NCBI RefSeq assembly: GCF_002285285.1
Contig: NZ_NSJF01000005.1
Coordinates: 239,453-303,452, forward strand
Length of the DNA: 64,000 bases
From: Vandammella animalimorsus
Lineage (GTDB): Bacteria; Pseudomonadota; Gammaproteobacteria; Burkholderiales; Burkholderiaceae_C
Direction: 5' to 3'
Shown in pieces: positions 8,332 to 16,680 of this stretch. The first letter of the stretch is position 1, and each line of letters opens with the position of its first letter. Under the pieces are notes generated by a model that was given only the letters and a program-made list of their open reading frames with translations, ran no database searches and was not told the DNA's origin. The position numbers and the translations under genes were made by a program.

Positions 8332-8428
8332 AGGCACAATCGCGGCAAAAACCGCCAGCGTAGCACCATCTGCCGTCCCATCGGCGGCAAAATGCGGCGC
8401 TTGTGCCATTTCTCTCATCTGCCTTGCC

Positions 8429-9703
8429 ATGACCACAGCTGCCCCAGCCTTGCCCGACCCTGCCGCGCCGACGCACGAATCGCCGCTGCACGGCAAACAC
8501 CTGCTCCTGGGCCTGACGGGCGGGGTGGCTTGCTACAAGGCCGCCGAGTTGTGCCGCTTGCTCATCAAAGCCGGGGCCAGCGTGCAGGTGGTCATGACCG
8601 AGGCCGCCTGTGAGTTCATCACCCCCGTGACCATGCAGGCGCTCTCGGGCCGGGCGGTGTATTGCTCGCAGTGGGATGCGCGCCAGCCCAACAACATGGC
8701 GCACATCAACCTCAGCCGCGAAGCCGATGCCATGCTGCTGGCGCCGTGCAGCGCCGATTTCATCGCCCGCCTGGCGCAGGGCCGCGCCGATGAGTTGCTC
8801 AGCCTGATGTGCCTGGCGCGCCCGATCGAGCGGGTGCCGCTGCTGGTGGCGCCGGCGATGAACCGAGAGATGTGGTTGCACCCCAGCACCCAGCGCAACT
8901 TGGCGCAGATCGCCCAGGATGGCGCACTGCTGCTGGGCGTGGGCCATGGCGAGCAGGCCTGCGGTGAGTACGGCGACGGCCGGATGCTGGAGCCTTGGCA
9001 GCTGCTGCAGGAGCTTGCGGCCCACTTCACCCCCAAGGCGCTGGCTGGCCGGCGCGTGCTGGTCACGGCTGGGCCAACTTTTGAGGCCATCGACCCGGTG
9101 CGCGGCCTGACCAACCGCTCCAGCGGCAAGATGGGCTACGCCATCGCCCAGGCCGCTTGGGAGGCTGGCGCGCAGGTGACGCTGGTCAGCGGCCCGGTGG
9201 CGCTTCAGACGCCCCATGGCGTCTCGCGCATCGACGTGCAATCGGCGCGGCAAATGCTCGATGCCGCCACTGCCCAGGCGCAAACGGCCGATGTGTTCAT
9301 CGCCACGGCGGCTGTGGCCGATTGGCGGCCTGCCGAGGTGGCCGAGCAGAAGATCAAGAAGCGCGCCGATGGCGCCATGCCGGCGCTGCAGTTCACCGAG
9401 AACCCGGACATCCTCGCCAGCATCGCACGCAGCGACCGCGCGCGCCAGGGCCTGTTGTACTGCGTGGGCTTTGCCGCCGAGAGCGAAGACCTGCTGGCCC
9501 ACGCCAGCGCCAAGCGCCAGCGCAAGGGCGTGCCCCTGCTGGTGGGCAACATTGGCCCCAATACTTTTGGTCAGGACGACAACACCATCACCCTGTTTGA
9601 CGAACACGGCCACCAGCGCCTGCCGACAGCCAGCAAGCGCGTGCTGGCGCGGCAGTTGGTGCAGGAAATTGCTCGCCGCCTGCCGGGCCATCCAGTGAAT
9701 TGA
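8429..9703 (+). CDS. coaBC: Phosphopantothenoylcysteine decarboxylase / phosphopantothenate-cysteine ligase
   Basis: A bifunctional 424-residue coenzyme A biosynthesis enzyme. The N-terminal CoaC flavoprotein part shows LGLTGGVACYKAAEL, the catalytic-His region AHINLSREADAMLLAPCSADF, PAMNREMW, and the substrate-lid ACGEYGDGRM. The C-terminal CoaB half starts near residue 200 with RVLVTAGPTFEAIDPVRGLTNRSSGKMG and contains the dimer and nucleotide motifs FIATAAVADWRP and GFAAESEDLLAHA. It is divergent from dnaQ across about 97 bp. Confidence 0.95.
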   Translation: MTTAAPALPDPAAPTHESPLHGKHLLLGLTGGVACYKAAELCRLLIKAGASVQVVMTEAACEFITPVTMQALSGRAVYCSQWDARQPNNMAHINLSREADAMLLAPCSADFIARLAQGRADELLSLMCLARPIERVPLLVAPAMNREMWLHPSTQRNLAQIAQDGALLLGVGHGEQACGEYGDGRMLEPWQLLQELAAHFTPKALAGRRVLVTAGPTFEAIDPVRGLTNRSSGKMGYAIAQAAWEAGAQVTLVSGPVALQTPHGVSRIDVQSARQMLDAATAQAQTADVFIATAAVADWRPAEVAEQKIKKRADGAMPALQFTENPDILASIARSDRARQGLLYCVGFAAESEDLLAHASAKRQRKGVPLLVGNIGPNTFGQDDNTITLFDEHGHQRLPTASKRVLARQLVQEIARRLPGHPVN

Positions 9704-9810
9704 ATGGCATGGGCAGGCGCTCGGCCACGGCCAGCACACCACGATGAATGCAACGTCCCGGCTTGCAAAGACAGCTGTTTTTTGAAGCACGCGGACTTTC
9801 CCGGACGCAC

Positions 9811-9844
9811 AGGCTTTTCGCTGGCAAAGCCTTGCGCCTTTTTT
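9811..9844 (+). terminator. Possible weak terminator after coaBC
   Basis: A 7-bp stem AGGCTTT/AAAGCCT with an 8-nt loop is followed after six bases by six T. It ends only 7 bp before the MFS start, so it could also be part of that gene's leader. Confidence 0.3.
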
Positions 9845-9851
9845 GTGATGA

Positions 9852-11165
9852 ATGGTTTTTGACATGGAGATTTTGACGACGCGGGCGCAAGTTGTGCCAG
9901 GCCTGGAGCCCGGTAGCCCGACGACCCGCTGGTGGATCGTGGCGCTGTGCTGCGCCATCATGATGGTGGAGGGCTTTGATCTGCTGATCTACAGCAATGC
10001 CATCCCCGCGCTGCTGGCCGATGCGTCCATGGGCATGGACAAGGCCCTGGCCGGGCAAGTTGGCAGCATGGTGTTCGTGGGCATGCTGCTGGGCGGCGTG
10101 TGCGCCGGCCGCCTGAACCAGGCGCTGGGCCAGAGGCGCATCATCACACTGGGCTTCATCGGCTTTACGCTGACCACGGCCCTGGCGGCCTGGGCCGGCA
10201 ATGCTTGGCAACTGGGGGCGCTGCGCTTGCTGGCCGGCCTGGGCCTGGGCGTGGTGCTGCCTGCCGGTCTGGCGCTGGCGCGCGCGCACAGTCTGCCGAA
10301 GCACAGCGCCTTGACGATCAGCATCGTCATGTCGGGCATTGCGCTGGGCGGCATGGCCGCCTCGCTGGCGGCCATGCCCATCGTCGCCCACTGGGGCTGG
10401 CGTCCGCTGTTCCTGGCCGGCGGCGCACTGGGCTTGCTGGTGCTGTTGGCGCTCGTGCCTTTGCTGGCGCGGGCCGAGCGCCTGCAGCCCACACCGCAGG
10501 CCGGGGGCGCGCAGCAGCCGACACAGCAGCCAGCCCAAGCCCAACCATGGCGCCGCATTCTGGGCGGGGCCAGCCTGGCAGTGCTGGCGTTGGGAACTTT
10601 GGCCACGTTGGCCGATTTGCTCACCTGGTACGGCATCACCGTCTGGCTGACGCAGCTGATGCGTGAGTTCGATATGCCATTCAATGGCGCGCTGCAGATG
10701 ATGTTCACGCTCAACATCGGCGCCATCCTGGGCTCGCTGGGCACAGCCAGCCTGGCCATGCGCCTGGGCACGCGCCCGGTGGCCATGGCGGCAGGCGCCC
10801 TGGCGGCGCTGTGCCTGTTGGCCATTGCCTCGCGGCAGTTCTCCGGCATGGCGCTGCTGGCCCTTGTCGCGCTGCTGGGCATGAGTGCCATCAGCGCCCA
10901 GAATCTGGTCAATGCCCTGGTCAGCGATGCATTTCCTGTGGCCTACCGGGCCGCCGCCATCGGCATGACGCTGGGCCTGGGCCGCCTGGGGGCGGTGATC
11001 GCGCCATCGCTGGGCGGCCACATCCTGGCCGCTGGCCATGGGCCCGAGCGCGTGCTGCAGGCGTTTGCGCTGGCAGCCAGCCTGGGCGTGCTGGTGCTGC
11101 TGTTTTTCACACCGGCGCTGTCGCAGCGCAGCGTGGCGCGGTTGGAGTCGCCCACAGGGCATTGA
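9852..11165 (+). CDS. MFS transporter, aromatic acid:H+ symporter (AAHS) type
   Basis: A 437-residue inner-membrane protein with about 12 hydrophobic segments and a central hydrophilic loop near residues 215-230 (QPTPQAGGAQQPTQQPAQAQ). The first helix motif MMVEGFDLLIYSNAIPALL resembles the conserved DGFD region of the AAHS family. The loop GRLNQALGQRRIITLGF is the MFS A-motif, with Asn-Gln where Asp-Arg is usual. The family imports benzoate- or vanillate-like acids by proton symport; the actual substrate is unknown because no aromatic catabolic genes are nearby. A second possible start is the ATG at 9864. Confidence 0.85.
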   Translation: MVFDMEILTTRAQVVPGLEPGSPTTRWWIVALCCAIMMVEGFDLLIYSNAIPALLADASMGMDKALAGQVGSMVFVGMLLGGVCAGRLNQALGQRRIITLGFIGFTLTTALAAWAGNAWQLGALRLLAGLGLGVVLPAGLALARAHSLPKHSALTISIVMSGIALGGMAASLAAMPIVAHWGWRPLFLAGGALGLLVLLALVPLLARAERLQPTPQAGGAQQPTQQPAQAQPWRRILGGASLAVLALGTLATLADLLTWYGITVWLTQLMREFDMPFNGALQMMFTLNIGAILGSLGTASLAMRLGTRPVAMAAGALAALCLLAIASRQFSGMALLALVALLGMSAISAQNLVNALVSDAFPVAYRAAAIGMTLGLGRLGAVIAPSLGGHILAAGHGPERVLQAFALAASLGVLVLLFFTPALSQRSVARLESPTGH

Positions 11166-11222
11166 GGCGTGCTGCACGCTCTAGAATCGCGTGCATTGCA
11201 CAATCAATGGAGCCCAGCGCGC

Positions 11223-11789
11223 ATGGCGACCCGCAAGAAATCATCCACCGAAACCGCAGGGCATGGCGACGTGCAAGGGCGGATCGTCAAGAAATACCCC
11301 AACCGCCGCCTGTACGACTTGGCGACCTCCACCTACATCACGCTGGCGGACGTCAAGCAGATGGTGATGCAGCGTGAGCCGCTGGTCGTGGTGGACGCCA
11401 AGACGGGCGAGAACCTCACGCGCAGCATCCTGCTGCAGATCATCCTTGAGGAAGAAATCGGCGGCAGCCCGATCTTCAGCGAGACCGTGCTGGCGGAGCT
11501 GATCCGCTTCTATGGCCATGCCATGCAGGGCTTCATGGGTGCCTACATCGAGAAAACCATTCTGAGCATGGCCGAGATGCAGGCCCAGTGGATGGAGCAA
11601 AGCCGCCAGATCCCGCCAGAGCTTTGGCGGCAGTGGCAGTCCTGGGGGCAGCCCGTCATGCCCGGCGTGGTGGAAAACTACACCGAGCAATCGCGTCAGG
11701 CCTTTGTGCGGGCGCAGGAGCAAATGCAGGAAAACGTGCGCCAGCAGACGGCGCAGTTCTGGCAGCTCTTTGGCCTCAAGAGCGGCTGA
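11223..11789 (+). CDS. phaR: Polyhydroxyalkanoate synthesis repressor PhaR
   Basis: A 188-residue DNA- and PHA-binding repressor of phasin and PHA genes. The N-terminal domain has RIVKKYPNRRLYDLATSTYITLADVKQMV, the hallmark of PhaR, followed by VVVDAKTGENLTRSILLQIILEEE. The C-terminal half is helical and Gln-rich (QQTAQFWQLF), as expected for the granule-binding part. It implies that the organism makes polyhydroxyalkanoate. The start at 11223 is used; the earlier in-frame region lacks family character. A terminator follows. Confidence 0.95.
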   Translation: MATRKKSSTETAGHGDVQGRIVKKYPNRRLYDLATSTYITLADVKQMVMQREPLVVVDAKTGENLTRSILLQIILEEEIGGSPIFSETVLAELIRFYGHAMQGFMGAYIEKTILSMAEMQAQWMEQSRQIPPELWRQWQSWGQPVMPGVVENYTEQSRQAFVRAQEQMQENVRQQTAQFWQLFGLKSG

Positions 11790-11801
11790 GCGCCCAAAAC
11801 A

Positions 11802-11829
11802 AAGCGCCCGGTGCGGGCGCTCTTTGTTG
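11802..11829 (+). terminator. Intrinsic terminator after phaR
   Basis: Stem AGCGCCCG (11804-11811) and CGGGCGCT (11815-11822) with a 3-nt loop, followed by CTTTGTT. It separates phaR from the convergent peptidase gene. Confidence 0.75.
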
Positions 11830-11861
11830 GTTTCAGGTGCGAGGCTGCGGTGGGCGCTGTG

Positions 11862-12560
11862 TCAGCGCGCGCTGGCTACTTGGGTGCTGGTCAAGGCAAT
11901 GCGCCGTGCGCCATTGAAGCGCGACTGCCAATAGGCCTTTTCCATGCTCTCCACCCGGATGCGTGAGCCGGCGCGCGGTGAGTGAATAAAGCGCCCCTCG
12001 CCAATGTAAATGCCCACGTGGCTGAACTGGCGCCGCATGGTGTTGAAGAACACCAGATCCCCCGGGCGCAACTCCTTCTTGGCTATGGCCTTGGTGGCGC
12101 GCGCCTGTTCGGCGGCGGTGCGCGGCAGGGTATGGCCCAGTGTGCGCTGGAACAAGGACAACACAAAGCCACTGCAGTCAAAACCGCCTTGCATCGAACT
12201 CTTGCCATACGAATAAGGCTTGCCCAGGTAGCCCATGGCGGTAACGACCACGTCCGACATCATCAGCGTGTGCGTGTCGATGCGTGGCGCGGCGCTGGCC
12301 TGTGGCGCAGGCTGACCGGGCCACTGGGCGGCAGGGCTGGGGCTGCGGGCCAGCTGGGCCTGGCTTCTGGTGGCAGCCTTGTGGCGCGCAGCGGCCACGC
12401 GCTCGCCAAAACCGCGCGCCAATGGCTTGTGGGCCTGCTGGCCCAGCAGGAACTGGCCCAGAACATCTTGTCTGGGGGCCACGTCGGCATGGGCGGCCCA
12501 GGGGCTGAACAAGGCGGCCAGCAGCAAGGCGGCAGGCAGTGGGCGGTGGCGGAAAGTCAT
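11862..12560 (-). CDS. Exported NlpC/P60 (C40) cell-wall peptidase
   Basis: A 232-residue protein with a signal peptide (LPAALLLAALFSPWAAHA, cleavage near residue 25) and a Pro/Ala/Gln-rich linker to about residue 95. The C-terminal NlpC/P60 domain contains the catalytic Cys in GGFDCSGFVLSLF, His in FSHVGIYIG and a second polar residue in RFIHSPR. Such enzymes cleave gamma-D-Glu-diaminopimelate or related bonds in peptidoglycan peptides in the periplasm. There is one catalytic domain and no LysM or SH3 targeting domain. The AT-rich intergenic stretch upstream probably holds its promoter. Confidence 0.9.
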   Translation of the reverse strand: MTFRHRPLPAALLLAALFSPWAAHADVAPRQDVLGQFLLGQQAHKPLARGFGERVAAARHKAATRSQAQLARSPSPAAQWPGQPAPQASAAPRIDTHTLMMSDVVVTAMGYLGKPYSYGKSSMQGGFDCSGFVLSLFQRTLGHTLPRTAAEQARATKAIAKKELRPGDLVFFNTMRRQFSHVGIYIGEGRFIHSPRAGSRIRVESMEKAYWQSRFNGARRIALTSTQVASAR

Positions 12561-12927
12561 GGTTGTAAGCCTAGCATCAATTCACAGAAAATCATGAGAA
12601 AATTCTTGTAACTTCATGATTTCATGCAAGATTGCAATATTTGACATTGGCGTATCAGAAACAGGGCTTGCATTTGAACACAAATTGTTCCATTTTCAAA
12701 TAATGCCCTGGCTTTGCCCCAGCAAGCAGCTTTGGCATCTTTGACGTGCTTGCGGAGCATTGTTTGCCCAGGCGCTGCTGGCCCGATTGAGCAAAACCGT
12801 GCAGGCGCGCACAATCGCTGCCCAGGCGCCAAGCCGGGGCCTGCGCCGCTGAATGACCTGGCCGGCAGGGCCGAGCGACCCAATTCGACGACCGCAACCC
12901 ACCGACTGCAAGACATAGGAAAACCAC
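12561..12927. other. Intergenic stretch with AT-rich patch between divergent genes
   Basis: About 367 bp between the peptidase and the isochorismatase-like gene. From about 12570 to 12710 it is AT-rich, unlike its surroundings, and probably carries the divergent promoters. On the minus strand TTGCAT and AAGAAT, 16 bp apart, are a possible promoter for the peptidase. I see no gene or RNA structure. Confidence 0.4.
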
Positions 12928-13536
12928 ATGCTGATGGATGCACAACAAGCGCAGCTGGTGCTGGTGGACTACCAGACCAAACTGATGCCCGTCATTTTTG
13001 AGGCCGAGCAGGTGCTGCAACGGGCCATTCTGCTGGGGCGACTGGCGGCCTTGTTCGAAGTGCCTTGCTGGGGCACGGAGCAAAACCCCCGGCGTCTGGG
13101 CCCCAACGACGCGGCCATCCAGAGCCTGTGCCAGAAAACCATCTCGAAAATGCACTTCGGCGCCTGTGCCGAGCCTGATCTGTTGCAACTGCTGCGCCCG
13201 CCAGCGCCAGCGCCTGCGGGCAATGCGCGCAGCCTGCCCAAGCACCTGCAAAAAGCGCGTCCCAGCGCGCCGAATCCGCGTGAGCAAATCGTCATTGCCG
13301 GCTGCGAAGCCCACGTCTGTCTGCTGCAAACGGCGCTGGGCCTGCTGGAGCAGGACTTTGAAGTCTGGGTCGTCACCGATGCCTGCAGCTCGCGCACGGA
13401 ACGCAACCGCGATGCGGCCTTCGACCGCCTGGCCGCTGCCGGCGCTGAGCTGGTGAGCACCGAGATGGTGGCCTTCGAATGGTGCGGCTCGGCCGAGCAT
13501 CCCAAGTTCAAGGAAATGCTGGCCTTGGTCAAGTGA
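12928..13536 (+). CDS. Isochorismatase-family cysteine hydrolase
   Basis: A 202-residue member of the isochorismatase-like hydrolases. The triad is visible as Asp in LVLVDYQTKLMPVI (residues 9-22), Lys in QKTISKMHFG and the nucleophile Cys in IAGCEAHVCLLQTALGLL. VTDACSSRTERNRDAAF is the conserved following loop. An Ala/Pro/Lys-rich insertion of about 30 residues (near residues 90-115) lies between the Lys and the Cys. The substrate could be an amide or a pterin-like compound; family members cannot be told apart from motifs alone. Confidence 0.87.
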   Translation: MLMDAQQAQLVLVDYQTKLMPVIFEAEQVLQRAILLGRLAALFEVPCWGTEQNPRRLGPNDAAIQSLCQKTISKMHFGACAEPDLLQLLRPPAPAPAGNARSLPKHLQKARPSAPNPREQIVIAGCEAHVCLLQTALGLLEQDFEVWVVTDACSSRTERNRDAAFDRLAAAGAELVSTEMVAFEWCGSAEHPKFKEMLALVK

Positions 13537-13581
13537 TGGTCATGGTCACTCTGGGTACTTGTTGCAGCGGCGGCAATACCC

Positions 13582-13923
13582 TCAGGCCACGTAGCTGGCC
13601 AGCCCCTGGTCTGCAGGCCAGGGCTGCCATAGGCCCTCGGGGCTGACTTCGCCGTAGCAGCGCGCCTGCAGGTCGTAGCCCAGGCAGTGGCCTTGGAAGT
13701 CGTCGCCCAGCAGCAGCTTGCCGCCAAGGGCGGCATCAGGGCCGTAGATCTCGTGCGCCGGTACCGGGGCGCTGTAGATCATGCAGCCGCTGGCGCTTTC
13801 GCCCCAGCCGGTATCGCGCAGATAGGCCAGGTAATCGGCCGCCAGCCCGGGGTAGGCGCTGGCAATGGCGCGCAGGGCGGCTTCGTCCAGACGCACAGTG
13901 GGGCTGCTGCTGGGCTGTTCCAT
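13582..13923 (-). CDS. SMI1/KNR4 (SUKH)-like small protein, possible immunity protein
   Basis: A 113-residue acidic protein. The pattern AIASAYPGLAADYLAYLRDTGWGE followed by GCMIYSAPVPAHEIYG and LLLGDDFQGHCLGYDLQA, then a Trp/Pro-rich end, matches SUKH-superfamily proteins that often serve as immunity proteins for contact-dependent or T6SS toxins. No complete toxin lies beside it, but a low-GC patch and a gene fragment lie within 1.2 kb on the same strand. The SUKH assignment rests on pattern reading only. Confidence 0.6.
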   Translation of the reverse strand: MEQPSSSPTVRLDEAALRAIASAYPGLAADYLAYLRDTGWGESASGCMIYSAPVPAHEIYGPDAALGGKLLLGDDFQGHCLGYDLQARCYGEVSPEGLWQPWPADQGLASYVA

Positions 13924-14225
13924 GGTGTCAGTGCCTGTTCGCGGCTTTTTGGGGATCTCTTTTGGTTTGAGAAAATGTACTTCGAAGTGACTGCATCTTG
14001 CACCTCGATAATTGGGTGAGCTGAAACAGGGTAAATAGACTTTTATGTTTTTGCCGTACTGCCTTAAGGCGAGAAGTCTTTGACGTCGGATTGCAGGGTG
14101 ATCTGGAGTGGTATAAGACCTCTGAGATTGGCTTTGTAAGGCGTTGGGTCTGCGTTTGCTTATGCTGATTCATAGGTAGTTGAGCAATAGAAAAATATTG
14201 CTAATAAAGATGCAGAGTGATTTGA
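13924..14225. other. Low-GC non-coding stretch
   Basis: About 300 bp of sequence clearly poorer in G+C than the surroundings, between the SUKH-like gene and the low-GC secreted-protein gene. Short open frames exist on the minus strand but have no recognisable protein character. It appears to be part of an acquired segment. Confidence 0.4.
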
Positions 14226-14846
14226 TTAGTCAATTTTTTTGATATTTTCAGTGCATAATTCTTTGTATTTTTCGTAGAAATTCTGATCGCCATCAATGCC
14301 CCTCAAAAATTTGGCGTTCGACGAGAAAAATTTTCTGAATCCAGTGTATTTTCCATGGGGGTCTTTGCCATTGACTTCCCCGCAGAGGATAAAAGAATTC
14401 TCGGGCGTGTATTTGGATATGAAAAGCCCTCTGAATTGAGTGGAGTAGGCCTCCTTGAATTTGGATGTAATGTTGGCTTTTGCTAATTCTATGAACTTAT
14501 CGTAATTCTCTGACTTTGATTGATTGGTGATTTCTCGATGTGCTACTATATCATTAAGCATTCCGCCTGCTAGTATAGCGCCTCCATGTCGAAATTCAAC
14601 TATTCTTTCTGTTTTTAAATTTGTGGTACAAATAATCTTATTTCCAGTGTCAACGCTTTTCCAAGAAATCTTCAAAATGTCTCCTGCTTGATCTTCAAAA
14701 GATGCGGATCTGATGAAGTCTTTCATTTCTCCATAGAAAGATGAACATATCTCCTTCGCCTTGTTGATTTCTGTGTCGGAAGGCTTTGCACACAAGCCCA
14801 TAGATGAAACCGAAAGCAGTAAAAATGAAAATACTTTTGTTTTCAT
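14226..14846 (-). CDS. Low-GC exported protein of unknown function
   Basis: A 206-residue protein starting MKTKVFSFLLLSVSSMGLCAKPS, a clear signal peptide. The C-terminal segment FILCGEVNGKDPHGKYTGFRKFF resembles a C-G-E-V-N ... G-G-Y-x-G-F block that I have seen in many small exported proteobacterial proteins of unknown role. The mature protein has several Cys that could form disulfides. Codon use is strongly AT-biased (runs such as TTGATTTTT and AAATTTG), unlike every neighbour, so horizontal transfer is likely. The start at 14846 is chosen for the signal peptide; an earlier in-frame ATG at 14930 would bury it. Confidence 0.75.
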   Translation of the reverse strand: MKTKVFSFLLLSVSSMGLCAKPSDTEINKAKEICSSFYGEMKDFIRSASFEDQAGDILKISWKSVDTGNKIICTTNLKTERIVEFRHGGAILAGGMLNDIVAHREITNQSKSENYDKFIELAKANITSKFKEAYSTQFRGLFISKYTPENSFILCGEVNGKDPHGKYTGFRKFFSSNAKFLRGIDGDQNFYEKYKELCTENIKKID

Positions 14847-14871
14847 GTTAAATCCATAGTTTGAATTTTTC

Positions 14872-15078
14872 TTAGACGCAATCACAAAGACCTGAGCAAT
14901 TGCTTCTATCGAGACGTCCATCTTGGGCATATGCTGATATGCCCAAGATGTGCATCACCGAGTGAAGGATGTTCTTCTTTCCAGAAATTTTTGGGGCCAA
15001 AGAAGGGCTCACGGCATTGGCCATCTTCCATAGGGCCCACAAGCCTTGCTGTGATGGCCGTATTGTTTTTGGCTCCAC
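14872..15078 (-). CDS. Possible gene fragment of 68 codons in the low-GC island
   Basis: An open frame beginning MEPKTIRPSQQGLWALWKM and ending DRSNCSGLCDCV just upstream of the exported-protein gene. It has intermediate base composition and no recognised domain. It could be the remaining C-terminal end of a larger degraded gene (for example a toxin or exported protein) or a chance frame. It is listed because it lies on the coding strand of the island; the call is weak. Confidence 0.25.
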   Translation of the reverse strand: MEPKTIRPSQQGLWALWKMANAVSPSLAPKISGKKNILHSVMHILGISAYAQDGRLDRSNCSGLCDCV

Positions 15079-15121
15079 CTGGCCCCAGTGTGATCTCCTT
15101 TAATAGTCAGAAAGTTGGCGA

Positions 15122-16018
15122 TCAAGCCTGCTTTTGCAGCATCTTGATGATGCTGGAGAAATCCTCGCCGCCGTGGCCGCCGATGCTGTGGGCGGCGTAG
15201 ATGCTGCGGGCCATGGCGCCCAGCGGGGTGCTGGCCTTGGCGGTGACGGCGTTCTCCAGCGCCAGGCCCAGGTCCTTGAGCATCAAGTCGGTGCCGAAGC
15301 CGCCGGTGTAGCCGCGTGTGGCGGCCGATGCCTCTTGCACGCCGGGCACGGGGTTGTAGACCTCCAGCGTCCAGTTGCCGCCGGAGCTGCGGCGCATGAT
15401 TTCAGAGAGCACTTTCGGATCCAGCCCGTTGGCCATGCCCAGCGCCAGCGCCTCGCTGGTGCCGATCATCAAGATGCCCAGCAGCATGTTGTTGCAGATC
15501 TTGGCGGTCTGGCCTGCGCCCACGTCGCCGGCGTGGAAGATGTTTTTGCCCATTTTTTCCAGCAGCGGGCGGGCGCGCTCCAGCGCGGCATCGCTGCCGC
15601 CGACCATGAAGGTCAGCGTGCCCGCGGCCGCGCCTGCGGTGCCGCCGGAGACGGGCGCATCGATGAAGTCCACGCCCTTGGCAGCGGCGGCCTTGCCCAC
15701 TTTGCGGGCGGTGTCGGCGGCGATGGTGCTGCTGTCGATGATGAGCGTGCCTGCAGGCATGTCGGCCAGCAGGCCGGGCTGCTCGGCGGTGCCGATGAAC
15801 ATGCCTTCGACGTGCTGGCTGGCCGGCAGCATGGTGATGACGACCTCGGCGCCTGCGGCGGCTTCTTTCGCGCTGCCTGCGACGCGGATGCCTTGCTCGG
15901 CGTGGAATTTCTTGGCCGCTTCGGACAGGTCAAAGCCGCTGACTTCGTGGCCTGCCTTGTGCAGGTTCAAAGCCATGCCGCTGCCCATGTTGCCCAGGCC
16001 GATGAATGCGATTTTCAT
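15122..16018 (-). CDS. mmsB: 3-Hydroxyisobutyrate dehydrogenase
   Basis: A 298-residue beta-hydroxyacid dehydrogenase that oxidises 3-hydroxyisobutyrate to methylmalonate semialdehyde in valine breakdown. The NAD-binding start is IAFIGLGNMGSGMALNL. The substrate loop is FIDAPVSGGTAGAAAGTL, the catalytic Lys is in AKICNNMLLGILM, and the C-terminal motif is GGFGTDLMLKDLGLAL. The start at 16018 has GGAGA upstream. It closes a minus-strand block that includes an acyl-CoA dehydrogenase, and mmsA lies about 3.3 kb upstream, so the valine pathway genes are grouped. Confidence 0.93.
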   Translation of the reverse strand: MKIAFIGLGNMGSGMALNLHKAGHEVSGFDLSEAAKKFHAEQGIRVAGSAKEAAAGAEVVITMLPASQHVEGMFIGTAEQPGLLADMPAGTLIIDSSTIAADTARKVGKAAAAKGVDFIDAPVSGGTAGAAAGTLTFMVGGSDAALERARPLLEKMGKNIFHAGDVGAGQTAKICNNMLLGILMIGTSEALALGMANGLDPKVLSEIMRRSSGGNWTLEVYNPVPGVQEASAATRGYTGGFGTDLMLKDLGLALENAVTAKASTPLGAMARSIYAAHSIGGHGGEDFSSIIKMLQKQA

Positions 16019-16074
16019 GAGAGTCTCCTTGGAAAGGGTTGTTGAGAGTTGAGGGGAAAAGGGGTGAAAGAGCG

Positions 16075-16476
16075 TCAAGGCCGCAATGCGGCCGCGCCGC
16101 CGCCAGCCCATAGCCCGGCGGCCACGGCCAGCAGGCCCAGGCCCACGCTGGCCAGCACATAGCCCAAGGCCAGCGCCCATTGGCGCTGGAGCAGCAGCGT
16201 CAGCGCCTCCAGCCCGAAAGCGGAAAAGGTGGTGAAGCCGCCCAGCACGCCGGTGAACAGAAACAGCCGCAGTGCGGGGTCCAGCCAATCGCCGCGCATT
16301 GCCAGGCCCGCCAGCAGGCCGATGGCCAAACAGCCCAGCAGATTGACTGCCAGCGTGCCCCAGGGCAGCGGCGCCAGCCCCGCCGAGGGCGCGGTAGCGG
16401 CGCTCAGGTGCAGGCTGAGGACATAGCGGGCGATAGCGCCCAGCAGGCCGCCCAGGCCGACAAGCAGCAGGTTCAT
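16075..16476 (-). CDS. crcB: Fluoride exporter CrcB (Fluc channel)
   Basis: A 133-residue four-helix membrane protein that exports fluoride as a dimeric channel. Diagnostic motifs are GGLLGAIARYVLS at the N-terminus, WGTLAVNLLGCLAIGLL and TGVLGGFTTFSAFGLEAL. The start at 16476 is used; the upstream in-frame region belongs to the neighbouring small gene in another frame. No fluoride riboswitch-like element is evident directly upstream; the gene sits inside the acd-mmsB block. Confidence 0.92.
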   Translation of the reverse strand: MNLLLVGLGGLLGAIARYVLSLHLSAATAPSAGLAPLPWGTLAVNLLGCLAIGLLAGLAMRGDWLDPALRLFLFTGVLGGFTTFSAFGLEALTLLLQRQWALALGYVLASVGLGLLAVAAGLWAGGGAAALRP

Positions 16477-16489
16477 GCAGCAGCGGGCC

Positions 16490-16666
16490 TCATTGGGCAT
16501 GGAGCAAAGCCTTGTAACGCATCCGGAGCAACTGCTGTACCTGTTTGGTGCGCATGCCCGGCCGCATATCTGCTTGGGCTGCAGCCACTTTGGCACGCAC
16601 CCATTCGTCGTATTGGCTCTGCGGCAATGCGCGCGAGGAACGCGCCTTGTCGTCGTGCGTCGGCAT
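16490..16666 (-). CDS. Small 58-residue protein, antitoxin-like
   Basis: An open frame starting MPTHDDKARSSRALP and continuing QSQYDEWVRAKVAAAQADM, RPGMRTKQVQQLLRMRYK and ending LLHAQ. The pattern YDxWxRAKVxxA...RP...V resembles the C-terminal half of the small stability-determinant/ParD-like antitoxins that pair with ParE/RelE toxins, but no toxin is next to it. It begins 14 bp after the acyl-CoA dehydrogenase stop and ends 13 bp before the crcB start, so the spacing fits a translated operon gene. Function unproven. Confidence 0.5.
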   Translation of the reverse strand: MPTHDDKARSSRALPQSQYDEWVRAKVAAAQADMRPGMRTKQVQQLLRMRYKALLHAQ

Positions 16667-16680
16667 GGGGCAGGGCGCGC

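Noticed and set aside
8120..9961. A 613-codon minus-strand open frame opposite coaBC
   Set aside because: Shadow of coaBC, with low-complexity composition and no family motif.
13928..14173. An 81-codon minus-strand open frame in the low-GC gap
   Set aside because: Composition rich in Ser, Gln, Lys and Thr without a motif or a ribosome binding site; likely random in AT-rich sequence.
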